From NCBI GenBank assembly GCA_029582155.1, contig CM055907.1, positions 15,288,974 to 15,352,973 on the forward strand: DNA of 64,000 nucleotides. The letters run 5' to 3'. Position 1 is the stretch's first letter. The number at the start of each line of letters is the position of its first letter. This DNA is from Panopea generosa (lineage: Eukaryota; Mollusca; Bivalvia; Adapedonta; Hiatellidae). The notes beneath the pieces were generated by a model, which did no database searches, was not told the origin of the DNA, and worked only from the letters and a program-made list of their open reading frames with translations. Position numbers and translations under genes: made by a program. Below, piece after piece: positions 1 through 12,574 of this stretch.

Positions 1-639
1 ATAGATTATTGATAACGATCTATATCTTGTGGTTTGTGGTTGGTTTTGAGGATGAGTTGTTTCTATAAGAAGCTTAGCAAAATTGTTTTTAATCCAGTAC
101 TGACGACGTTACGCTTTACTGCATCAATTTCTATGAAATGTTGTATATGTTCTTATGAACCAGTCGAAGATCTGTTGACGTTGAAGTAGCACGTTTGTAT
201 ACTAACGAGTGTGTTTTATTCGGATGACAAAGGAATCATACAATTGGTAATTGTTAATTTTGTGTTTCATCGATCTATTTGTCATCATTCGCGTATTTAG
301 TTGGGTGTTGTTGGTTTTGAAGTGATTCATTCCGTTATATCACATCTGTTGTACTTCACATACCGTCTTAAAGCACGTGCCTGCTAATTCAATATTAGTA
401 TTTACCTCTTTGTCGAGATTTCAATATACGGTTTTACCTTTGCGTTTTATGATTGATTGCAAGCATGATTTTATTTGCAGCTTTGTTATCTCCTCACAAA
501 TTTGCGATTTATTGGTACCAACATTTGTAACTGGTGAATTTTTATTCTACAATAATTAATTTGTTGTATCACAGCTAGTATTTTTCTCATGTGATTGCTA
601 ATTCGCAGCAAGAATATAAGGTCTCAATACACAGTTGAA

Positions 640-985
640 TTTTGTTATATATAAAATAAGGTCTAGGATTTTACTGGTAAAAAAAGAATTCCACATAGAA
701 TATATTTTTCATAGCAGGAATTTATACACAGTAACTGGTAGGTTGTCCACGTTGTTTTTCTTAAAGAGGGTGCAGTGACACCCTGAGCTTTTTTGAAAAA
801 AGAAGTCCTCAAATGCTCATAAATACATGCATATGTTGAAATCCTATAAAAGTCACATTTTTAACACCAGTGGTGTATTATTGCAGTATATGCTATGCCA
901 ACTTTTGCTCTACTCATCTGCAGCAAGAAATCACAGCCACTATGAACCATTTTGAAAATATTTCATAACCAAAGTACATTGGCCT
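640..985. repeat. dispersed repeat, family shared with 59262-59560
   Basis: The stretch from 'aaggtctaggatttta' through 'catagcaggaatt', 'ctggtaggttg' and 'gcagcaagaaatcaca' has a clearly recognisable diverged copy in direct orientation at 59262-59560, inside an intron of gene B. No coding potential or terminal repeats are evident. It is an interspersed repeat of unknown class. Confidence 0.6.
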
Positions 986-1110
986 ATTTTTTAAGAGTAA
1001 GAATATTGCTACCGTGGAAAAAGGGGCGTAACTGTGTCGTGAGACGTATAGAACTTTATTTAGATTCGGATAGACAGATTTGATTATATATGTTAATATT
1101 ATTTCTTCAC

Positions 1111-1282
1111 AGTATTGGATAAAAATGATTTTATTGGGTCAGACCCAATTGCAACATTTGGAGATCAAAATGTTATGTTCATATGACACCTAATCATTGA
1201 GTCTAATCATGCACTTCTAAAGGATTTGAAAGTGTTGGATATAGACCCAACTTTTGGTTTTCGAACCTTTGATCCAACAGTA
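1111..1282. repeat. MITE-like element with terminal inverted repeats
   Basis: The left part (1111-1140, ...tattggataaaa...ttattgggtc) is the imperfect reverse complement of the right part (1243-1282, gacccaactttt...tttgatccaacagta). Just inside the left arm is a perfect palindrome ATTGGGTC-A-GACCCAAT at 1133-1149. There is no reading frame, so this is most likely a non-autonomous DNA element. Confidence 0.45.
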
Positions 1283-4184
1283 CGCTCTCACATGTGTAAA
1301 ATACACAGCTTTTCATCAAGTTTAAAAACTATAATCTTAATTAGATTTGAATATAAACATTATTCATAATGCTTTTTTGTAATTGATTTAGAGTGTAATA
1401 TAAATATTTGCTACTTATATTACCATCATGATATTTTATTAAGCTGACGTGCGTGTAACTAGGATAATGACATTTTTTAATTTATCAATTTGTGACTTTG
1501 CGGTGAGGATATATTATGTTGTGATTTTTAGCCTGGTTTTAATTACACCAGGACATGTTGGCCTTATTTCTCTTTTCTTTTCATTAAAGTGAGATATGAT
1601 TATTTATCCTAATTTTACTGTTTTGATGTTTGAATCTGACATGTTTTTTTTCTGAAATGAGAAAGAGTATCTCCTGATTTTACTTGATGGTCTGACATTT
1701 AATCCTTAATTGAACGGTATTTAAACTTGACTTGGCCCCCTTCATTGCAACAATACAGATGTTTCTGTTACAAGGTACATAAGATGTATCCCTATCTCTC
1801 CCACAGTGGTAAAGAACTTACAATCACTGTCATTTATAATTCGACCGTTTCTTTTTGGTTTGATATCCATTTAAATCGCCCATTATATTATAAAGTATTA
1901 TTTTCTTAAATCCTTTGATGCCCTGTGACCACCAGTACCTAATTAGTTAATTTCATCTTTATAAATTGATTATTTTGTTCGTGTGTGTCTGCCTAAATAA
2001 TGTTTTCCTTTATTCCGTTGATGGTGTTGATTTTAATATTGCACAACTGTATCAGCATAAATACTGATGTAATTCTTATATTGTTAGCTATTAAGTCAAT
2101 TTTAATGCTATTCCAAAACTGGTCGATAATACGCCTTTTTATTCGTATCAAGTTTTGGTTAATAATAGGAAAATTCGGAAATGAAAAAAGTCTGCGTTAT
2201 CTGCTATCCCTGTTGTTTAACTAACAATAATACTTGCTTGGTTAAATCCCAATGTAGTATACGCCGACGTAAAACTAAGATACATAGAGAGAGAGAAGCA
2301 GATACTAAATAATGCATTGATTGCCCATCCCTCCAACTTATTGTATAATTTGCTTACGTTTCTATTTCATTCCCACATGTTCGTAAGTTAATAACTTCAA
2401 CACTTAGAACAATAACATGACGGGGTTTCCTTTCTTATAATTTGCATCCGTTTGATTTCCCGATTGTCGTGACTATAAAATTGACATTATATAAACAGGC
2501 TGGTGTAAGGAAATGTCATGTCAGAGTCGTGGTTTAATCTTGATTTATTCTTATTTTCCCACTATCAATTCTCTGTTTTACCATGGCACAGTGATATTTA
2601 GGTGTTTATTAGGTAAAAAGATTACATGCTTTTATAAAAAAAAAACATTTTGTAAGATGCACAAAAGTGCTTTCATGCATTTGTCAAATTGTAATAATAC
2701 ATTTTTATAATAATTTAAGGTGCAAGTCAAGATCAGCAGATTTATTCTCAAATTTTATAAATCTGTAAATTAGTGTTTGTGCACAGGTAAAACTATCAGA
2801 GTCTCAAACGTACGTTTCCCATGTAAAGACTAAATAGTACCACACGGGTTTAACATTTGTTTCTGTCGTATATCTAAACGTATGTTTCTGCCGTACGACT
2901 AACATATGTTTCGTCCAACATATGTTTAACATATGTGGCAATTTTACCTGCGTGTGATAACTGCTGTGATATGTAAGTCACGATGCTGGCACATTGTAGG
3001 TTTTAATTTGGTGTTATTATCAATTTTTTCGTCTTATTATATTTCATCATTTAATCACGATCATGTAATTGTTTAAGATATACAAGAACAGTGGCATTTC
3101 AGTTGCGTGTCTGTTTTTCGTCTCATATAGTTCGAATATAGAATGGCATATGTTGTAACATGCTATTTGTTTTATTAAAGACTATTACGTTTAAACATAT
3201 TTTATTTCAACATGAAATGGGGTTGGGCCACAAGTTCTTTCAACATTAGGTTCGGCCCGTCCCCTACATTTTTTACAATGTTTACATTAAATATCAAAAT
3301 GACATATATTAACAATTTTTTCTTAACCTATTATTTGAGAATAGAAAAAGGTAGGAAAGGAAAGAAAGTAATACATTGTAAAACAAACACATATCATTAC
3401 TTCTTTGTGTCGTCCATACGCATGCGTCCTGTGTCCACATTTCGGTAGCACCCCAGTGAGATTCAGATTAGTAAATAAGAAAGCACAAAAATAAAAACAA
3501 AGCTATGTTTTTAACTGTTCTATATTACTTCGATCTTGTGAATTATTTAACTATTTTCCCATTTTATATAAATGTTAAAGACTATTAAATCTAAATATAC
3601 TTAGACTAATCTTCATCTAAATCTATTCCCGCCGCTGCGTCACATTTTTCTTTGTCTTCTCTCAAAAAAAATTTTTTTTCATTGATTATAATAAAAACAA
3701 GAATTAAATTGGTCATTGAGAATGATTTAAAATTATTAGAAAATAGTTTTAAAGGAAAATATAACAACTCTTTGCTACTTGAAATATTGTGATGCTAAAT
3801 GAGAGTGTAAAGAAAAAAAGCTGATCAGTATTGGTTGGGGTTGTTTTTCTTTTTCATTATAAGTTTCTATCTAAAAATAAAATTAATTCTTACAAAATGG
3901 TTTTACTGACCACTATCTGCACGCTTTGTATTAACAATAGCTACAAGCAAGAGATTCACTATTCGTTATGTTTGAGAAACCAAACCTACTTGTTGATGTT
4001 ACGGACGCCGTAAACAATTTACTTTCAAAATATATGCGGTCAGTATGGTTACCAGGTCCACACCTGTATTAAAGCCCCAGGTGTTGAATTCCATGCATTT
4101 AATCATAAATTTTACAGTATGCTTGTATACCAAAAGCATAAACAGTTGGATTTATAATTTGTAAATAGTTAATAAAATAGGTAC

Positions 4185-4480
4185 AGTACCTGTAAAGCGG
4201 GACCCCCTCCCAACTGAAAATGGAATACATGTTGAACGGAATAGCTAACCCCTCATTTTTGTAATTTTAATATTTTCGTCGAAATATTGATAAGCGCTAT
4301 CAAAATATCTATACAACTTAAACAGAAAATTTTGTACTGAGTTTACATAGCAATAGTCCTTTTTATTTATGTCCAAATTTGAAGAAAATTGCTTCGATAC
4401 TTTTTGAGAAAATACATAAAATACCAGGTATTTGAAATACCAGTTGGCTGGTTAGCTGTTCTATCAATATTTATGTTATA
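4185..4480 (+). repeat. dispersed repeat, family shared with 43395-43560
   Basis: Phrases such as 'gctaac...tcatttttgtaatttt..aatattttcgtc', 'aagcgctatcaaaat' and 'gatactttttgagaaaatac' recur in the same order at 43395-43560 ('agctaacttgccatttttgtatttctaatattttcgtc', 'gatactttttgagaaaatacg'). It is an old interspersed element without coding sequence. Confidence 0.5.
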
Positions 4481-5256
4481 ATAATCAGTTTTGATTTGTC
4501 TAGATAAAGTATAATAAAAAATGTAAACTATGATGTTAGATTCCATGTTTTTAAAATATCCTTTTATAATATATTGTGATTACAGTTTAATAGAGTGTGT
4601 GTATTTTAATCAATTTGTATGATAATTACAGTTAGTTACGGAATACTAAAATCATATACATGTGTAATCAAACTGATGTTGGATTCTACGTATTTAATCA
4701 TCAGTTGATAATTCAAGTCGTAGAAACGTTTAAACTCGGCCTTAAACTGATGCAAAATTGCTTGGATAAAACGGGAAATTACCCATTGATATTTTGACTT
4801 ATAAATAAATACATCTATTGTGTTAGTTGTAATAGAAAATGCGTCTTAATTATTATAAATATAATCTGATAACCTAGTTAATGTATGACTAAATGACCGT
4901 GTCATAATTTATAAAACCATCATAAAAGCACAATGCTTGAATGAGGATATAAACTAATTATACCTAATACGTTGTGCTTGTTAATGCACCAATGATAATT
5001 AGCCGTTAAAGGAAGTAGGGAAAATTATTTGTAGTTTCTCTAACACAACATATGTGACATAAAGTACTCCTACTTCAGAAAAAGTGAAGACATCTTTCAA
5101 GTGATGGGAAAGATGTATGAGCAATTCTTAACAAGGATAGACTAACTGCATGTATTATAGGATGAAAGTTTAAGTGTGGTAGATATTGGAGATTGGACAC
5201 GATTGGACTCACTTAAACACAATATATGTGATACGGTATTGATAATGTAATTTCAG

Positions 5257-5435
5257 AGCTGTAATAAGTGGCGACGAACACCAGCAAAATGATTTTAAGC
5301 ACGGTGAATTTCGTGAACAACTACAAATTCAGTGATTTTATCATCGATAAAATTACCGAGGAGCAATCTGCCAGGGACGAGGAAGTGAGACGGAAAAACA
5401 AGCGGCATTCATTATGTGCACCGTCTAATAACAAG
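5257..5435 (+). CDS. gene A, first coding exon (coding from ATG 5289)
   Basis: Acceptor TTTCAG ends at 5256 and donor GTCAGT starts at 5436. An in-frame TAA at 5262-5264 makes 5257-5288 untranslated, so the ATG at 5289 is the start. It encodes 49 residues, MILSTVNFVNN...APSNNK, ending in phase 0. Composition is hydrophilic after a short amphipathic start, with an acidic/basic stretch (EEQSARDEEVRRKNKRH) that could be a helix or a nuclear-targeting signal. The start is not a signal peptide. Confidence 0.65.
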
Positions 5436-8400
5436 GTCAGTAGAACGACATATCTATGAAAATGGAATTTTGTTTTTCAGTCTGTTGTTCACTTTATAAT
5501 GATATCTTTCAGGAACTACTGTTGAATGCAGAATGTAATGATATGAACGATGAGGATAAATTAAAATATCTTGTTACAAACGTTTTAATAAAACTACATA
5601 AAACTTACCTCAGAAGAGGAAATACAATGTTGAATCAGTGATTCTTGAATGAGTTTTAGAATTAACATCCTATGGTGTCATGATCTTAGATCTATAATAG
5701 TGGTTATATATACTTCTATATAAGACATTATTTAACTCCATGGAATATAACATTAATATATATGTATATATGTATACATGAAGCTAAATACTATCTTTTT
5801 GTGTTACGGATAAGGAATAATATTCCGTCGACCCCTTAGAGTAGTTTGATGCATTATGTAAATGGAACATTGTCAGTTTCACACTCCAATGGGTCATCGT
5901 GATCCAAGAGTGAGGTTACTAGGGTAACCAATATAGGCGACAAAGTTTTAGTTTGTTCTTTGTACCTATCTTAACCTGGCGATGAATCAATTTTATGCGT
6001 ACTAATCAGCGTTATAGTTTATGCTCTCACCTATAACCTATATTGATGCCAAATATAACCTGTAACGTGAGCAACCCTGGCTAGCTGAGTTAGTAACGCC
6101 TTCGACTGTTAATCCATAAGTTCGAATCCCTTCCAGGATAGCTCATGTAATTTGACCTACGGTCCTGAGTCTCCCATCTCTGAATGTTTGGGGTGTAGTC
6201 AGTAACCTGTAGAGATAGTGCATGTCGAATACTGGCTTAACAGTCTATCAGATCCCAGGGCAATGGCCATGGTGTGCTGATCCGCCATTTAATATATACC
6301 GGAGTAGCGATATACCATATTCAGAAAGAAAGACACCCTTCCCATACCAACTAGAAAGAACAAAAATCAATATAAAAAATCAAGAACAAACAAACAAATG
6401 CCAACATATTTTAATAGTTTTGATAATATATAGGAAATGGGCTATGGAATGGCACATATTCTAGCATGAATTCAAACTTAAGTTTTAAACGTATTTGGTA
6501 TGCAAGGGTACAACGATCTCAAATATAGATTATTTATTTTCCGCATTCTTTGTCGTCTAACATCAAACATTATATAGATCGATGAGTCACACTGCAACGG
6601 GGGATATTCACAAAAGTAGGTCAATAGTTGCTATTTACCTAAACAAAATCCCCTTAACTTATCTGATTCGCTTTCAATTAATCCGATTTCGTATATCAAT
6701 TCTGTTTGAACAATTAATTTAACAGTAACTTACGACACCCGCCCAATGTTACAGGTATTTTATTCGATTCGTTCTCGTCACAAACAGTCTATGAAATATT
6801 CAAACAACGATCAGATTGCTGCTCACTTACGAATACAAGAATGCTAATATTGAAATTTTACAATAAACTTGAATCAAATATAGGTCAGTGTTACAATGAA
6901 ACAGACATTTACATCCCGCTGTCAAACCCTAACCAGGGTAACCTCAAAAGTCAAACTTATCACTCTGGTGAATACTTGCCATTAAAAAGAATGTTTTAAG
7001 TATGCTTATTTAAATGTTTTCTTCTCGGCTTGAATGAACTATCCAAATAATTGCAAAGGATTCATGAATAGAAAACTATTTCGAGTTGTTTAAACATTTA
7101 CTCTTGGGGCAAAAATTTAACGCAAAGTGGGTGTTTGTTCGAATACGCCCTTAATAAACGCAAATATTGATAAAATCATGGTCTTAAAATCATTGCTATT
7201 TCCTTCTCCTCTACGAGGCAAATTTTAATCTGAATGTCTATTACTTTGTTGTCGTTTAGATTTATGAAAAGTTAATTAACTATTGAAATATTAGCTGTTG
7301 TCCCATCCTAACACCAAAAACAGACCTGAAATATTAACTTAGTATTAACAACATTTTTTTTACTTCTGCGCATGATTATATTCTACGAACTGTTTGTTTG
7401 GGCCATACATGCGTTAGTAATTGTGTGTCAGATGGAGAAAATTAGCTTTTTAATTGGGTTTGACACCATTTGCGACACATTTCCTGTTATATATGCCATA
7501 TCCAGTAGAACCGATAACATGCGGCTGTCATGTTGCATGAAGGAATAAAATACTAATTTTATAAATATAAAAATGCATCAAACTCATTATCTCAAATATC
7601 TTAATCTTGAATAAATTTGTAAAAAAACCCAACAAAACTAGTTCTTTCATTCATATAAACGTGTATAAAACTCAAAATCTCAAATATTTAAACTTTCGAA
7701 TAAACTTGTGAACATCCTGTCACTCCTAACAAAAACGACCTGTTTGACGAAACGGTTGACAAGGTAACAGAAGTTAACAGTAACAAAGCAGGTGTAACAA
7801 AGGAAGAAGCGTCCTCGTTTGACCACAGGCTATACTGTGATCATCAAACCACAGCAATGTTTGCCGATGTAATACCTTACCTTACTCCCAGTTGTTTAGG
7901 ATGACTCGTATAATCCCATACTTTAAGGTTGTCATTGACGGATCGTGCGTAGATCGATAATTTAAACACATGTGCGACTTAATTGTAGGTTTTATTGATA
8001 TTGATATAATATAAATCTTATTATTCTACTTAACGTATAATTGATAAGAGCAATTATAATCAGGATGTGTAATTAGTAATTAGTTACCATAGATTTCACG
8101 AGAAGGGGATTTATTACTGTGTTTACTCGACTTAAGGCGTTCGAAAATATACTTGTTTGTTCATTAACTCAAGGACAGGTAGTGGTTGGAAAACCAGTTA
8201 AGTGTCAAATTGTTATCTTATTGATCAATCGGTTAATGTTTGTGATTGGTATGTGGTCAGCAGACGGAAATAATATGCTTTGGATGTGTACATAGTAGAC
8301 TGGAGTCTTCCATAGAAAAAATACAAACAATGGTTCTATTACAGGAAACTGACTTTGCCTGTCGGAAAAGGTCATCGCTGAAAGCCCGATACTCTGGTGA

Positions 8401-11400
8401 GTTTAATTACTTTTCATTGCTTTTACCTTTTTACTGTTTCATAATTCTCTTATCATTACTTGTAAGTAGAATAGATAAATGCATTTCTCATGTTCCTTCA
8501 TTTCAGCATTTATTAGTCGCATCTTTAATTTGTGGTTTGGGTGAGGTATTTCAGCATACTTTGCATGTGTGCGACATTTTTTATGAATATATCATATCGC
8601 AACAGTATAACACATTTGTCTAACATGTTTATTATGTTATTAGCTGTGAAAGAGTTACTTCTTTCAAATTTTACCATGAAGCCATTTGTTCTTTAACCAT
8701 GAAGCCATTTGTTCTTTTACCATGAAGCCATTTGTTCTTTTACCATGAAGTAACTTGTTATTTTACCATGAAGCCAATTGTTCTTTTACCATGAAGTCAT
8801 TTGTTCTTTCACCATGAAGTAATTTGTTCTTTTACCATGAAGCCTTTTGTTCTTTTACCATGAAGCCATTTGTTATTTTACCATGACGTATTTTGTTCTT
8901 TTACCATGAAGCCTTTTGTTCTTTTATCATAAAGTCATGTGTTCTTTTACCATGAAGCCATTTGTTCTTTTACCATGAACCCATTTGTTATTTTACCATG
9001 AAGTATTTTGTTCTTTTACCATGAAGCCATTTGTTCTTTTATCATAAAGTCATGTGTTGTTTTACCATGAAACCATTTGTTCTTTTACCATGAAGCCATT
9101 TGTTATTTTACCATGAAGTAATTTGTTCTTTTACCATGAAGCCATTTGTTATTTTACCATGAAGTAATTTGTTATTTTACCATGAAGTAATTTGTTCGTT
9201 TACCATGAAGCCATGAAACCATTTGTTCTTTTACCATGAAGCCATTTGTTATTTTACCATGAAGTAATTTGTTCTTTTACCATGAAGTAATTTGTTCCTA
9301 TACCATGAAGCCATGAAGCCATTTGTTCTTTACCATGAAGCCATTTGTTATTTTACCATGAAGTAATTTGTTATTTTACCATGAAGTAATTTGTTCTTTT
9401 ACCATGAAGTAATTTGTTCCTATACCATGAAGCCATGAAGCCATTTGTTCTTTTACCATGAAGCCATTTGTTTGTTTATCTTGAAATGTATATTTATCTT
9501 TACTATCCATACACTTTATGTGTACACATGTTATTTCTATGTTACGATATTATTATTATTCTATGATTATTATATGCATTGCATAAATGTGTATATCGCA
9601 TTTATTGAAAAGAAATCACTATTTCACTATAATAAGATTAAAAAAAATCATTGTGATTTTTTTTTCATTTTAGGTGAGTTCTCAAAAACAAAATTATCTG
9701 AGCAGCCGGCTGCATCGCCGTTTGATACACCAAAAGTAGATACGTCAAGATTGATTACCATAGAAACGACGGATCAATACACATTGACCGCAGACTCGTC
9801 AAGTCTACACATATCTTTGAGAAAACATGTTAAAGTTTGTGAAAACAGTAAGTATTTGCAATCTATGAACTTTGACCTTGTGAAAAATGCAACTTTTCAA
9901 GTGAAAGACTGTCAATATACATATAGTCCTTTTCTGACATACTTCAAGTAAAGGTATCAATAAAACATCTCGGTTTATAGTATATGTGTCCAACGTACAT
10001 TCATTGTATGTTCAAGCGTAGCGGTGGTGCAGTGGATAAGTGTTGGCCGTTTACGCTAAAGGTTGCAGGTTCGATCCCAAACTCAACACGATTTATTTTA
10101 AAAGCAACAACAACAACACTCGGTATTGGTTCTACCCAGGAAGCGGACTCGAAAGCGGTTCATACAAACAAAGTAGTATACATGTATACATTATTGCAGT
10201 TGCCATTATCCCAGAAAATATGTTTGTAGGTACATATGTAATATAAACGTACTACAAAGTGCTGCATAGACTTAACAGTTTTGTGTATTCATGAGGATAA
10301 ATCATTATGTATACTTAGGAAACCTTTACAAAGCAGGTAACAGGCAGTACAATACGATATAAAGATGTTTATCGGGTTCGTATCTGTTACCAGTGTTTAC
10401 GTATGGTTGAATAATAACTATGAAAAGCTTGATAAAAATGTCCTTACATATGTAATACGATATGGCCTAGGTGCGCTCCCTGTATGTTTTATTGTTGCCG
10501 GTTCGGTGAATGTTATATTTCGTTTCATCATATCTAAATTAAATTGAAAAATTTCTTTTGCTTGAGGAGTTGTAATTGATGTAAATGAAATAAAAACCGT
10601 ACCGTTTGCTACAGGTGAAAAAAGGCTGAATAATCATACTTAGATAGAGGTTTTAGTGGTTTTAAACAACCTATATAAAGCTATGTATATACATATAAAT
10701 ACATGTAAGGAGATAATTGAAATGACAACAACGGAATTTCCGATAATTTGGATCTTTTCAGATGCACATTCACAATTTATGATTTATATATGTATGAAGG
10801 TAATTACTTGTGAATAAGCAGCCATAAATGCACATACCAGACTTCGTCGAGCGCACCAGCTTCGATTCAAACCAAAGCCACAATATCAAGGCATCTACCA
10901 ATCCGATATAATTGGTGTCAACCATTGCTTTTATACTGAAGTTTTACATGCAACACATATGGACTGGACGGACAATTTACATACATGAACTGATAGCTTT
11001 ATATGATATATATACATGTATACAATCAAAAGTGTGTAAGCGGTCACCTTTATTAAGCAGTCACTTGTCTTAAAGAGCCAAAATAGCTATTTCCCATAGC
11101 TATGCTTTCAAAGCCAGTTTACCTGTATTAAGCAGCAACCTGTCTTAAAAGGCAATTCTTGCTCATAGCATTCACTGGCTGCTTAAGACAAGTTTGACTG
11201 TATATATACTATATGTATAAATATGTATATTAACAATGAAAACGTTGGTCTTAAGTGGACTATCATCCTTGTTGGATTGTATTAATATTCGCACTCATTA
11301 ATTTACGTACACAAAATAACCATGATTATCACCATCCTCAACATCATCACTGTCATCAGTAACATCAACGACATTACCATCATCAACATCATCACTATCA

Positions 11401-12495
11401 TCAGTAACATCAACGACATTACCATCATCAGCAGCAATTGAACATTCACTGTGTTATTCATTAATTTTATCACTTATATATTTAGAAGTGTGTCTTTACT
11501 TCAGATGTGTTCAAAAGAATCGACTTCGATGAAGAAGTTGCGGGCCAGGGTCGTCTAACAGTATTTCAGTTGCATAGCAACCCATCTTATTTTCTGGCAA
11601 CGACGCATCTTCGTCATCTGGAGCTTCAGGTATACTTGAAAGAGAGAAATATGTATTTTAGTTTAATTTTAAGACATCTTTTATTCGCATAAACTATTCC
11701 TCTCCGTATCAACGATGTTAAGGTTAATATGGTATTTACAATATAAATGCTAATTATATATGGCAGTAAGAGTAGTTTTAGTGAACCTGATCTCGAATTG
11801 CAACACCCATCACGCCACAACGTACCGCTTTAAGAGGTTGTCTGTCCTTGACCAGCACTGGCTTACATCCATTATTAGATGAGGTCAATGATTAAAAAAG
11901 TAAGTGGATGAGATCCATGATTTAAAATAATTAATGGATGCGATCTATGATTTAAAATAATTAATGGATGAGATCCATGATTTAAAAGAATAAGTGGATG
12001 ATATCAATGATTTGATACAATATGGAGGTGAGATCCATGATTTAAAAGAATAAGTCGATGATATCTATGATTTGATACAATATGTGGGTGAGATTCATGA
12101 TATAAAAGAATCGTTAGTTGATAGCCATGATTTAAAAGAATAAGTGGATGATATCCATGATTTGATACAATATGTGGGTGAGATCCATGATTTGTAATAA
12201 AATAACCAATTAATCGTCTTAGCAATGATTCGATATGCACTTGAAAGGTATTTGACTATTCAGGATTTCACTGTATTTCCGAGCAATAGTCATTGTAACT
12301 TAATATTTGATATGTTTTCTTTAGATATAAATTTTGAATATATATTTTGATATTTTATTGTAGAGCTACTGTGCCGATACATTAGATGAAAGTAATCCGG
12401 ATGAGAGATTCTTTCGCTGCTTCCGATCTGAATTTGGAGTGGAACTGGTACAGCCACACGCACATAAAGGTAATATTTATTATCATGTAATGCAA

Positions 12496-12574
<79 letters not shown>

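Larger units (their letters stand above)
1..5256. other. upstream non-coding region of gene A
   Basis: AT-rich DNA with no reading frame that has both protein-like composition and splice borders. It contains the old dispersed repeats and the MITE-like inverted repeat listed separately. A 5' untranslated exon and the promoter of gene A probably lie here or further left, because the first coding exon is preceded by a splice acceptor (TTTCAG at 5251-5256), but I cannot place them. The short frames at 377-559, 2000-2224 and 3212-3448 have low-complexity, AT-driven composition and no family resemblance. Confidence 0.6.

Noticed and set aside
8664-9478. CRISPR-like array
   Set aside because: The 23-bp units are contiguous without unique spacers and the genome is eukaryotic; this is a minisatellite.
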